Source: Ignavibacteria bacterium
GTDB lineage: Bacteria > Bacteroidota > Ignavibacteria > Kapaibacteriales > UBA2268
Direction: 5' to 3'
DNA length: 64,000 nucleotides
Assembly (NCBI GenBank): GCA_026416955.1
Contig: JAOAEE010000013.1
Coordinates: 124,001 to 188,000 of the forward strand
A model generated the notes under the pieces. It ran no database searches, was not told the DNA's origin, and saw only the letters and a list, made by a program, of their open reading frames with translations. A program made the position numbers and the translations under genes. Below are positions 44,891-53,620 of the stretch, in pieces (positions within the stretch are counted from its first letter, which is position 1; each line of letters opens with the position of its first letter).

Positions 44891-47505
44891 AAAGATTTCT
44901 TTTAATGTTTTTTTTGTGCTTCTATTCCATCATATGTACAATTAACAAAACCTCGAAAATTCGTACAAGTAGCAGCCTTCATCGATTTACCAAAAGACAC
45001 CGCTGAGTTGTTTAATATTCAATTTTTAGACACCGCTGGTCTATGGAGTTCCGTTTATTCAAGAAAATTCCTTCCTGAAGCAGATTTCGTTTAATATAAT
45101 ACAATTAACACTTTCAACTTTACAAATCTTACAACTTTTAGGAAAGACTTTTTCTGGGATTTCGGCGATTTAAACATATCAAGAGTAATACATCCTTCGC
45201 ACACATATAATCAACTCGGTGATTACGATATTTGCCTAATTGCAAAAAATAAACTCAGAAGCGTCACAATATGGAAAAAAGTATTCGTTTTGGCCTAAGA
45301 GAAGTAGTTCCAAGGGCCGGAGGTAATACGGGTATTGTAACCTTGCATATCTATGGAGCTGGTTTCGTCGAAATAACAAAAGTCTTTCTTATTGATAAAA
45401 CGGGGAAAAAAATTGACCCAGTTAGTGTCCAACATTACAAACTTGATGCATTAAAATGCGTTTTTGATTTACAGAAAAAGCCAGTTGGAATTTATGACGT
45501 TGTTGAGTTCAAAGGAAAAGAATATAAATTAGAGAAATAATTCACCATCGAATAAGGAACAAAACCAGAGCCCAATATCCAATTAACGGGAAGGAACCGT
45601 ATTTTACGTGGTAGATGGCAAACTTATACATTGGAATTCGAAAATCGAGGCAACGTAGATGCACTTGGTGTACCAGTTTTGTTAATTCTATCGAAAAGCA
45701 CTAATTTAGAGGTCGAATTACCAGAGTTAATGTTAAATCAAAATCCCATTCTCTTAAACGAAACTATTTATAAAAAATACTGGAAAATTTTGCAACCATA
45801 TTATGAAATTAATCACTTGTTTAATGAACAATTAAATGGACGAGTTTATTACTTTTATATACCTCGAATTCCCGCAAACTCACATAGCTCAATGAAAGTA
45901 GTTCTCAAAACAAACGAAAATATTCATATTCTTGCTTGGACAACGGGTCCTTACTTTTCGTCTCCCATTGATAAAAGAGTCGAGTGGTTTATTAAAATCG
46001 CAATCCTTAAAGCAATCAAGGATGGCTTAATAGATTTAGGACTAAACAATTTTCCTGTTGTTGGTTGCATAACTCAATTCTGGAACGACTCCTTAGACCC
46101 GTACCTTTGGGAGTCTTTTTTGCCCAAACCCGACCCAAGCTACAATCGACCTAAATCTTGGAAAGAAACAATTTTCAGTTGGGTAACCAAATTATGGACT
46201 TTTCCATCCTTTTAGTCAATTGTTTAAAAGACTTTGTCGAACCCTTGAAGGCATATTCTAAGGCCGTACAAATTATTACTTTGATTTCCGAAATCAAGAA
46301 GAATTTTTTACCGACAAAGACTGCCGAGAAAGATATATGTTTGAACCAAAACAAGATGTAAATATATCAGCAGTGGCTTCGTTCGACCCCAACGAAATTG
46401 TGGGACCCGCAGGACTCACAATAACTAATTATGTTACCGACAATTTTGGCTTAACATATACAATCTACTTCGAAAATCTTAGAAATGCAATCGCACCTAC
46501 ACACGAAGTTATCATTGTCGATACTCTTGACCCTAATATTTTTGATTTTAAAACATTTTCCTTTGGTAGAGTTTCTTGGGGAAATGAACGAATCAATCCA
46601 CTTCCAAATATGAAAGAATTTTCAATAGATATATCCTTAAAACCCAAAAATCCAAATATTTTAAGAATTAACGCTAAATTCGACACAACAAGCGGTATTG
46701 TTTATTGCCACTTTATTATTTTGTACACAGTAACAATGGATTTTCCAGAAGACCCTGATGGCGGATTCCTTCTTCCAAAAAAGACTCCACCAGAAGGAGA
46801 AGGTTCGGTAAAATTTACAATCAACTTAAAGAAAGGTCTAACACACAATACCAAAATTCTCAATCAAGCCAAAATAACACTTGATTTGAACCCTCCAATT
46901 AATACAAACATTTATTCAAATCAACTCGACTTGAAACCACCAGTAAGTCGTTTAACGAACATTTATAAAATCAACTATATGGAGCCCAACACATATCTTA
47001 ATACAGGAACTGCGAGCGACGATGCGAGCGGGGTAAAATACAGAACTTTGTTCGCCTCGATTAATAACCGGGAGTATTTCCCATTAGCGACAATGGCAAC
47101 AGATGAAATATTCCTAAAATTAGAGCCCGATAGCGTTTATAAATTCTTTTACATTACTGTCGATAGCGTTGGAAATATAGAAAGTAATAAAACAATTCCA
47201 GAAGTTAGCACTTTAAATGTAAGTGTTGCTTCAAAAGAAACTTACACAGATTTTGGTATTAAGGTTTATCCTAATCCTGCCCAAGACTATTTAGACATAA
47301 CCTGCATTGTACCAGAAAGTGGTGAATTGGTAATTTTTATTAATGATTTAAGTGGGCGAACTTTACTTTTCGAAAATCTTGGATTTCTCCCAGAGGTGAA
47401 TCAACACTTAGATTGCCAACACAAAAATTAAGCAGTGGTACTTACATCCTAATTGCAAAAGTAAACAAAACAAAGTTTTTAACTTTTTTAAAATTAACCA
47501 AGTAA
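44887..47505 (+). pseudogene. Decayed T9SS surface-protein gene B (PKD, IPT/TIG-like and sorting domains)
   Basis: Reading all three frames recovers one ancestral protein of about 870 residues: signal peptide (MKRFLLMFF...), PKD domain (FFWDFGDLN ... HTYNQLGDYDICLIAKN), IPT/TIG-like domain (GGNTGIVTLHIYGAGFVEITK), the family blocks GRWQTYTLEFENRGNVDALG and ISAVASFDPNEIVGPAG, and a sorting domain (YPNPAQDYLDITC ... LSSGTYILIAKV) ending at TAA 47505. Lesions: frameshift in the T8 run near 44908-44915, TAA 45092, frameshift near 45275-45300, TAA 45538, TAA 45553, frameshifts near 46190-46210, 46305 (T6) and 47393-47397. Track ORFs 45271, 45631, 46158 and 46337 are fragments of it. Eight lesions exclude function as one protein. 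Confidence 0.88.
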
Positions 47506-47625
47506 ATTGAGAATTTTTCGCAAAATCCTTATAATTTAAGGTTAAACTACTTTACTCTTATGATTATCAAAGTCGAAAGTTTGAACTTTCTACAAAACCT
47601 TTGAAGTAAAAATGCTTAATTAATA

Positions 47626-47664
47626 GGACTTTGGTAACAAAATCAAATAAAATTACCAATGTCC
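47626..47664 (-). terminator. Candidate terminator after iorB
   Basis: GGAC-T-TTGGTAA and TTACCAA-T-GTCC form a 12-bp stem with one mismatch around a 15-nt AT loop, 42 bp beyond the iorB stop. No clear T-run follows on the minus strand, so it may be a transcript-end stabilising hairpin instead. It lies between the convergent pseudogene and iorB. Confidence 0.45.
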
Positions 47665-47705
47665 TTTAAGGTTTGGTGTTAGAGTTTTCATCAAAGGAAA
47701 AAAGT

Positions 47706-50057
47706 CTAATTTTTCTTCAAAATTGGGAAAGAAAAAATTTGGTTATTTAATTCAAAAACAACATAATAAACTGAAGCAGGCAAGTCTTCGAAATCGAGTT
47801 GCGTCTGGTAACTTGTTCCATTAAAATTCAACTTAGATTCGAAAACCAATTTGCCAAGAATATCAAATATTCTCACAATGAGATTGCTTGATTTAATATC
47901 ATTAGTCCTTATGTTTAAAGTAACTTTTGTTTCAAATGGGTTTGGATAAGCATTAAATTCCAAATCTTTGGTTTTGTTCTCTTTTCCATCAACTTTCAGC
48001 AATGGGGTCTTTCCAATTGGTAATTTACGTATTCTTATTCCAGTTGCATTGAAAATTGCATTACATAAGGCTGGGGTTACAGATGGAAAACCAACTTCGC
48101 CCATACCAGAGGGTCTGTCCGAAGTTGTAAGAATCTCAATATTGAATTCGGGCACTTCATTCATCCTTAACCAACGGTAATTATGGAAACCAGATTGTTG
48201 AATTTGACCATTTTGAATAGTGATTTCTGTATTAATAGCAGTGGAAAGTGCATCTATTGCAGCCCCCATTATTTGATTTTTAATATTTTCGGGATTAATA
48301 GGAAAGCCCGGGTCTACCACAGCATAGATTTTTTGAATTTTTAGGAATCCTTCTTTCGAAACGGAAACTTCAACAATATGGGCAATATAAGCTCCGTAAC
48401 CAACAAATGCTGCTATACCCCTGCCCCAACCTTCTGGCAATTCTCTTCCCCAACCATAATTTTCCCCTACTCTTCTTAAAACTGTTTTCAATTTTTCATC
48501 ACTTGCTAAACTTAGCCTAAATTGTAATGGGTCTTTACCAGCAAGATAAGCCAATTCATCAACAACGGATTCAATCACAAAAATGTTTTGTGTATAATCG
48601 ACGGAACGCCACGGACCCGTCCTTATTCCAAATCCATAAGAGGCAGTGGAATTTTGAACTACACCTAAATTGTAGGAGGGAGAAACAAAAGACACATCTC
48701 CCTGGGAAATTACTTTATGTATAAATCCCGTAGGGTTACCATTAGCGTCTATTCCAGCTTTTATACTATGGACACTCGCTGGACGATAGTAATCGTTTTT
48801 AATATCGTCTGCTTTTGTATAAAAAAACATTATTGGGAAACCAGAAAGCTTAGAAATTTTCGCAGCCATCACAATGTAATCGTTATTGTGTCGGCGACCA
48901 AAGCCACCACCAGAGAAAAGAACATTGGCTTTTACGTTACTTTGAGTAATACCTAAAGCAGTAGCAACTTGGGAACGAGCAGTTTGAGGGTTTTGAGTAC
49001 CAGCCCAAATTTCGCACTTGCCATTATGGAAATATGCAAAAGCACTCATTGGTTCCATCGTAGAATGCGCAAGGAAAGGCACTTCGTAGGTGCATTCAAT
49101 TTTTTTTGTAGTGTTTCCCGGCAAATCGGGTAAGTTCCCTATTAAACTATAAAATTTGTTGAAGATTTGTTCTGTACTAAGTTCAGCATTTGTCCCTTTG
49201 TTCCAAGTTACTTTTAATGCATCTCTACCTTTTAGGGCAAGCCAAGAATTTTCTGCAACTACAGCAATTCCTTCTGATATTTGGTAAACGCCCACCACCC
49301 CTTTAATTTTTTTTGCTTCACTATCGTCAAAACTAGCTAAAGAGCCACCAATATAAGGACACCGTAGAATTACAGCGTATTTCATACCTTCGAGGCGGTA
49401 ATCTGAACTAAAAACGGCCTTTCCGGTTACAAATGATGTTTCATCGATATTTTTTTGCGGCTTACCTAATATTTTAAAGTCGGAAACTTTTTTTAACTTG
49501 ACGGAATTTGCTGGGGGGATTGGCAATTGTATTGCTTTATCAATTAATTCACCATATGATAACTTTCTAACTCCATTTTTTTCATATACATAACTATTTT
49601 GGGTATAACAATTATCTGGGGAAATTCCCCATATTTCCGCTGCTGCATTTATCAAAAGTTGTCTTGCTTGGGCTCCAGCTTGCCGCAAAGTTGTCCAAAA
49701 AGTTCTAACACTTGTACTCCCACCAGTAGATTGGTCCCCATACTTCGAATCTCCTTCGGCATTAATTGCAATGACCCTACTCCAATCTGCATCAAGTTCT
49801 TCGGCAACTATCATTGCAAATGTAGTTCGAACACCTTGACCGATTTCAGAGCGTGCCACTGTTACAACTACATAATTTTCTTTTGTGATTTCGACCCAAA
49901 TACTAGGTGTTAAACCTAACACTTTCTTTTTATCATCTAATACGACTAATTCGGCTAGCAATTTGTTGGAAAAAGGGAAGCCAGACACCACACCAGCAAC
50001 TGTTAATGCTGTTCCAAAAATAAACCTTCTCCTAGACTCTTTGCAGTGTTTTTCCAT
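47706..50057 (-). CDS. iorB: Molybdopterin-binding subunit of an isoquinoline 1-oxidoreductase-type hydroxylase, Tat signal plus T9SS sorting domain
   Basis: 783 residues. N-terminus is a twin-arginine signal (SRRRFIFGTALTVAG, arginines at 9-11). The main part is the large molybdenum hydroxylase subunit of the xanthine dehydrogenase family, IorB branch: ARSEIGQGVRTTFAMIVAEEL, GGGFGRRHNNDYI, and the catalytic-Glu block PSGMGEVGFPSVTPA. The normal end of IorB (IRIRKLPIG) is followed by an added ~90-residue T9SS sorting domain, AYPNPFETKVTLNIR to FSFPILKKN. It pairs with IorA 4 bp upstream; together they hydroxylate an N-heterocycle or aldehyde using water. Natural substrate unknown. AAAGGAG precedes the ATG; the track start is too far upstream. 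Confidence 0.9.
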   Translation of the reverse strand: MEKHCKESRRRFIFGTALTVAGVVSGFPFSNKLLAELVVLDDKKKVLGLTPSIWVEITKENYVVVTVARSEIGQGVRTTFAMIVAEELDADWSRVIAINAEGDSKYGDQSTGGSTSVRTFWTTLRQAGAQARQLLINAAAEIWGISPDNCYTQNSYVYEKNGVRKLSYGELIDKAIQLPIPPANSVKLKKVSDFKILGKPQKNIDETSFVTGKAVFSSDYRLEGMKYAVILRCPYIGGSLASFDDSEAKKIKGVVGVYQISEGIAVVAENSWLALKGRDALKVTWNKGTNAELSTEQIFNKFYSLIGNLPDLPGNTTKKIECTYEVPFLAHSTMEPMSAFAYFHNGKCEIWAGTQNPQTARSQVATALGITQSNVKANVLFSGGGFGRRHNNDYIVMAAKISKLSGFPIMFFYTKADDIKNDYYRPASVHSIKAGIDANGNPTGFIHKVISQGDVSFVSPSYNLGVVQNSTASYGFGIRTGPWRSVDYTQNIFVIESVVDELAYLAGKDPLQFRLSLASDEKLKTVLRRVGENYGWGRELPEGWGRGIAAFVGYGAYIAHIVEVSVSKEGFLKIQKIYAVVDPGFPINPENIKNQIMGAAIDALSTAINTEITIQNGQIQQSGFHNYRWLRMNEVPEFNIEILTTSDRPSGMGEVGFPSVTPALCNAIFNATGIRIRKLPIGKTPLLKVDGKENKTKDLEFNAYPNPFETKVTLNIRTNDIKSSNLIVRIFDILGKLVFESKLNFNGTSYQTQLDFEDLPASVYYVVFELNNQIFSFPILKKN

Positions 50058-50061
50058 AAAA

Positions 50062-50508
50062 TTACTCCTTTGTAGCCAACAAAATTGCTTCGCGAATTTT
50101 GTTATATGTTCCACAACGACAAATATGTTCAGACATCTCCCTATTAATATCCTCAATTGTTGGTTTAGGGATTTTACTTATTAAGTAGTAAGCTCTAATA
50201 ATTTGTCCGGGCTGGCAATAACCACATTGGCTAACACTTAATTCATTCCAAGCCTTTTGCAATGGATGGTCTCCATTCTGGGAAATACCTTCGATTGTTG
50301 TAACTTCCTTGCCTTCTACAAATCCAATTGGAACAAGACAAGACTGTTCTGGAACCCCATCGATTAAAACCGTACACACTTTGCACACCCCAATACCACA
50401 ACCATACTTCGTACCAGTCAACTTCAAAAGGTCTCGCAATACCCATAACAAAGGCATATCCGATTCAACATCCAAATTATACTCAACTTTGTTGACTTTA
50501 ATTTTCAT
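50062..50508 (-). CDS. iorA: [2Fe-2S] subunit of the molybdenum hydroxylase
   Basis: Small electron-transfer subunit, 148 residues, with two [2Fe-2S] sites: the plant-ferredoxin-like CGIGVCKVC ... C (KYGCGIGVCKVCTVLIDG, PEQSC, residues ~36-60) and the helical CGYCQPGQ ... CRCGTYNKI site (~97-135). It passes electrons from the molybdenum site of IorB to an acceptor, probably a cytochrome in related systems. It has no signal peptide, so if IorB is exported through Tat, IorA would have to travel as a folded hitchhiker. First gene of the pair; ATG at 50508 with a TGTGTTAAAT element 14-23 bp before it. Confidence 0.95.
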   Translation of the reverse strand: MKIKVNKVEYNLDVESDMPLLWVLRDLLKLTGTKYGCGIGVCKVCTVLIDGVPEQSCLVPIGFVEGKEVTTIEGISQNGDHPLQKAWNELSVSQCGYCQPGQIIRAYYLISKIPKPTIEDINREMSEHICRCGTYNKIREAILLATKE

Positions 50509-50600
50509 ATGAATGATTTTTATTTAACACAAGCAAAATTATGAAAAATATCACAAAATCAGCTAAATGAATATTGAAAAGTAAATCCAATTGAAAAGAA

Positions 50601-50622
50601 AAAGGGCGATTTCTCGCCCTTT
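50601..50622 (-). terminator. Terminator after trxA
   Basis: AAAGGGCGA - TTTC - TCGCCCTTT, a perfect 9-bp stem 24 bp beyond the thioredoxin stop at 50647, before the iorA gene. Confidence 0.85.
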
Positions 50623-50646
50623 AATCAATAACAAAAAAGAAAAAAA

Positions 50647-51015
50647 TTAATGAATTAAAGGTTTTTTAATGTTGAATAAGTCTTCGATTGCTCTTTCATA
50701 AACTTCTTTAGGCATAGCACCAACAGCAATTCGTGGTTCATCATCTATTGGAATAAAAAGAACTGTTGGTATTGAACGAATTCCAAACATTGCGGAAAGT
50801 TCTTGCTCTTGGTCTGTGTCTATTTTATAAAAATCAATTAATCCTTGATACTCTTTATCGAGTTCTTCTAAAATCGGCGACACAGCCTTGCAAGGACCAC
50901 ACCAATCTGCGTAGAAATCGATGATAGCGGGTTTTTTCCCTTTAAATACCCATTGGTCGTTGTTTTCGTAATCGAAAACTTTCTCGATGAATGATTCTTT
51001 TGTTAATAATGTCAT
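50647..51015 (-). CDS. trxA: Thioredoxin
   Basis: 122 residues, cytoplasmic, with the redox site in DFYADWCGPCKAVSPILEEL (residues ~33-52), the GIRSIPTVLFI cis-Pro region and the typical C-terminal helix. WCGPCK is the standard disulfide-reducing motif. An N-terminal extension of about 15 residues relative to E. coli Trx. RBS AGGAGC 8 bp before ATG. Single gene; the ychF gene starts 125 bp away on the other strand. Confidence 0.94.
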   Translation of the reverse strand: MTLLTKESFIEKVFDYENNDQWVFKGKKPAIIDFYADWCGPCKAVSPILEELDKEYQGLIDFYKIDTDQEQELSAMFGIRSIPTVLFIPIDDEPRIAVGAMPKEVYERAIEDLFNIKKPLIH

Positions 51016-51140
51016 AAAAATGCTCCTAAAAAATAATAAATTAATAAACTAACAATAAAATAAACGTTTAGTAATATTTTTTATTTTCAAAAAGCAACTT
51101 AATCAATTTTTTTAATTTTGAAAATTAAATTTTTTTAAAT

Positions 51141-52220
51141 ATGAAAATTGGTATTGTAGGTCTACCATACTCTGGAAAAACTACTTTTTTCGATTCATTA
51201 ACATTTGTTGGTGGAGAAGAAACTGTCCACAATCGTACAAAATCGAATATTTCTATAATAAAGGTTCCAGATAAAAGATTAGATTACCTTGTCGAAATTT
51301 TTAATCCCAAAAGGAAAGTTAATGCCACTATCGAAGTAGACGATTTTATGGGAAGCTCTAACCCAGAAATTTCAACTTACAATAATAAGTTTGCAACACT
51401 TGCAAAAAATTACGACGCCTTTATTTTAATTGTTCGGGGCTTCGAAGACTCTTCGGTTCCACACATCAAAGAAACAATCGACATAGAACGAGATATAAAA
51501 ATCTTTTTCGAGGACACAAGCATTTTCGACCTTTCTTTCCTTGAAAAAAGATTAGAAAATATTGAAAAAGAACTTACAAGAGGAAAAAACAAAGAAGAAT
51601 TATTAAAAACAAAAGAAATTCTAACAAAATGGAACGAAACATTATTATCTGGTAAATCTTTAAGAGAATTGGAGTTAAGTAAAGAAGAAGAACTCCTTCA
51701 AAAAAACTACCAACTCCTTACTATGAAACCCTTAATAATAGCAATAAATTTATCGGAAAAAGATATCGAAAGTTCGAATAAAATTACAAAAGAAGTTAGG
51801 CAAAAATTTCAAACAAAAAACATTAGAATTGAACCCTTCTTTGCCAAAATTGAATTTGAATTGTCTCGATTGCCCGAGGAAGATAGATTGGATTTTATGC
51901 AAAACTTCGGTTTAACCGAGTCCGCTCTGTCGAGACTCATTAGAGCGGCATATGACCTACTTGGGTTACAATCCTTTTTCACAGTTGGAGAAGATGAGTG
52001 TCGGGCTTGGACAATACGAAAAGGTATGACAGCACAAGAAGCTGCTGGGGTTATTCACACAGACTTCTACAACAAATTCATTCGTGCAGAAGTTGTTCAT
52101 TTTGATGATTTTAAAGAATGTGGTTCATTTGCAAGATGTAAAGAAAAAGGAGTTTTCCGCCTCGAAGGTAAAGAATATATAGTAAAGGATGGTGATATAA
52201 TGCATATTCGTCATAATTAA
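51141..52220 (+). CDS. Divergent YchF-like GTPase/ATPase
   Basis: 359 residues, near the usual 363 of YchF. G1 reads GLPYSGKTTFFDSLTF instead of GLPNVGKST; the YchF linker IERDIKIFFEDTSIFDLSFLEKRLE is present (usually 'DPxxDIEVINTELILADLExxEKR'), NLSE stands at the G4 position, and the C-terminal TGS-like DUF933 domain is clear (LGLQSFFTVGEDECRAWTIRKGMTAQEAAGVIHTDF, GDIMHIRHN). The switch II region after VDDFMG lacks the usual glycines of GLGNKFL (here ISTYNNKF). YchF binds ribosomes and reacts to oxidative stress; loss of the loop could alter catalysis. The stop overlaps that of nuoF. Confidence 0.85.
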   Translation: MKIGIVGLPYSGKTTFFDSLTFVGGEETVHNRTKSNISIIKVPDKRLDYLVEIFNPKRKVNATIEVDDFMGSSNPEISTYNNKFATLAKNYDAFILIVRGFEDSSVPHIKETIDIERDIKIFFEDTSIFDLSFLEKRLENIEKELTRGKNKEELLKTKEILTKWNETLLSGKSLRELELSKEEELLQKNYQLLTMKPLIIAINLSEKDIESSNKITKEVRQKFQTKNIRIEPFFAKIEFELSRLPEEDRLDFMQNFGLTESALSRLIRAAYDLLGLQSFFTVGEDECRAWTIRKGMTAQEAAGVIHTDFYNKFIRAEVVHFDDFKECGSFARCKEKGVFRLEGKEYIVKDGDIMHIRHN

Positions 52221-53548
52221 CTTCGATGCTCTACAAGCGAAGCTGCACTCCTCCTTTTCCCGTGAACTATATTTGGAGCAACAAAATCTCTGGCAGGTTT
52301 AACTCTTTTCTCGAACTCAGAACGAAATTTTGTCAAAAACCCTTTAACTGGCCAGGCAGCAGCGTCACCCAAAGCACAAATTGTATTACCCTCAATATTA
52401 GAGGCAACAGAATAAAGTAAATCTAAATCTTTTGAAGTAGCATTACCCTCATATATTCTTTTAAGAACCTTTTCCATCCAACCACACCCTTCACGACAAG
52501 GGGTACATTGGCCACAGGATTCGTGATGATAAAAATGTGCAATCCGATAGGTTATTTTTACAATATCGGTGTCTTCATCCATTACAATAATACCCCCAGT
52601 ACCAATGTGGGTACCATATTTTTGAAGCGATTCCTCGTCCATCAAAGCTTCTTCAGCTTCTTCTGCAGTGAGTGGTGGCATCGAAGAACCACCGGGTATG
52701 ACCGCCTTCAGAGCTTTATTTTTCCATACACCACCGCAATGTTCGTATATAATCTCCTTTAAAGGAACTCCAGTAGGAAGTTCGTATACACCAGGTTTAT
52801 TGATATGTCCACTTACCCCAAATAACAAAGTTCCGGGATGTCTCGGTGCACCAATTTTTGCATACTCATCTCCACCCATATTAATAATTGGTGGAACAGC
52901 TGCAATGGTTTCCACATTGTTGATTGTGGTAGGATATCCCCACAATCCTCTTTGGGCTGGGAATGGTGGTTTAAACCGGGGATAACCTCTATCTCCTTCA
53001 ATTGAACTCATCAAAGCAGTTTCTTCCCCACATATGTAGGCACCAGCACCTTTATGAATGTAAATATTAAGCCAATAATCACTTCCAAAAGTTTCTTTCA
53101 TTTTAATTCCTACGAAACCTTTATCGTAAGCTATATCCAAGGCACTTTGCATCAAATTAATCCACTTATGATATTCACCACGAATGTAAATGTATGCAGT
53201 ATTAATACCCATTGCATATCCAGCAATTAATATTCCTTCGATTAATTGAAATGGATTGAATTCGAATATTTGCCTATCTTTAAAGGAACCGGGCTCGGAT
53301 TCATCACCATTTACGCATAGATATTTCGGTACATCATTGGTTTTTGGCATAAAAGACCACTTTAGCCCAGTGGGGAAACAAGCTCCACCACGCCCTCTAA
53401 GTCCAGATTTTTTAACCTCGCTTATTACTTCATCTGGGGTCATTGTTAAAGCTTTTCTATAAGCCTCAAAACCACCATTAGTTAGGTAGGTTTCAATGTT
53501 GTTTAAATTAGGAATATCTGGTAAAAGTAATTTTGGATATTTGTTCAT
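52217..53548 (-). CDS. nuoF: NADH-quinone oxidoreductase subunit F (NuoF-like)
   Basis: 443 residues, near the 445 of E. coli NuoF. FMN/NADH site GLRGRGGACFPTGLKW, then GDESEPGSFKDRQIFEFNPFQLIEG, GAGAYICGEETALMSSIEG, RGLWGYPTTINNVET and the [4Fe-4S] N3 site HHESCGQCTPCREGCGWMEK with a later single Cys (EGNTICALGD). It oxidises NADH and passes electrons into the complex. NuoE and NuoG are not next to it, so it could serve complex I encoded elsewhere or another flavin-FeS assembly (HydB/HndC-type); no fused thioredoxin-like domain is present. Convergent with ychF with overlapping stops and no terminator. Confidence 0.92.
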   Translation of the reverse strand: MNKYPKLLLPDIPNLNNIETYLTNGGFEAYRKALTMTPDEVISEVKKSGLRGRGGACFPTGLKWSFMPKTNDVPKYLCVNGDESEPGSFKDRQIFEFNPFQLIEGILIAGYAMGINTAYIYIRGEYHKWINLMQSALDIAYDKGFVGIKMKETFGSDYWLNIYIHKGAGAYICGEETALMSSIEGDRGYPRFKPPFPAQRGLWGYPTTINNVETIAAVPPIINMGGDEYAKIGAPRHPGTLLFGVSGHINKPGVYELPTGVPLKEIIYEHCGGVWKNKALKAVIPGGSSMPPLTAEEAEEALMDEESLQKYGTHIGTGGIIVMDEDTDIVKITYRIAHFYHHESCGQCTPCREGCGWMEKVLKRIYEGNATSKDLDLLYSVASNIEGNTICALGDAAAWPVKGFLTKFRSEFEKRVKPARDFVAPNIVHGKRRSAASLVEHRS

Positions 53549-53620
53549 TTTTTCGACCTAATAAAATAACTAATTTACAAAAGGAACAGCAAAATAATAA
53601 ATTTGAATATCAAAATAATT

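Noticed and set aside
43845-47505. Stop-codon recoding or programmed frameshifting to give full-length proteins A and B
   Set aside because: Neighbouring genes use TAA, TAG and TGA as normal stops, and the lesions are many, irregular and of both types. Decay is simpler.
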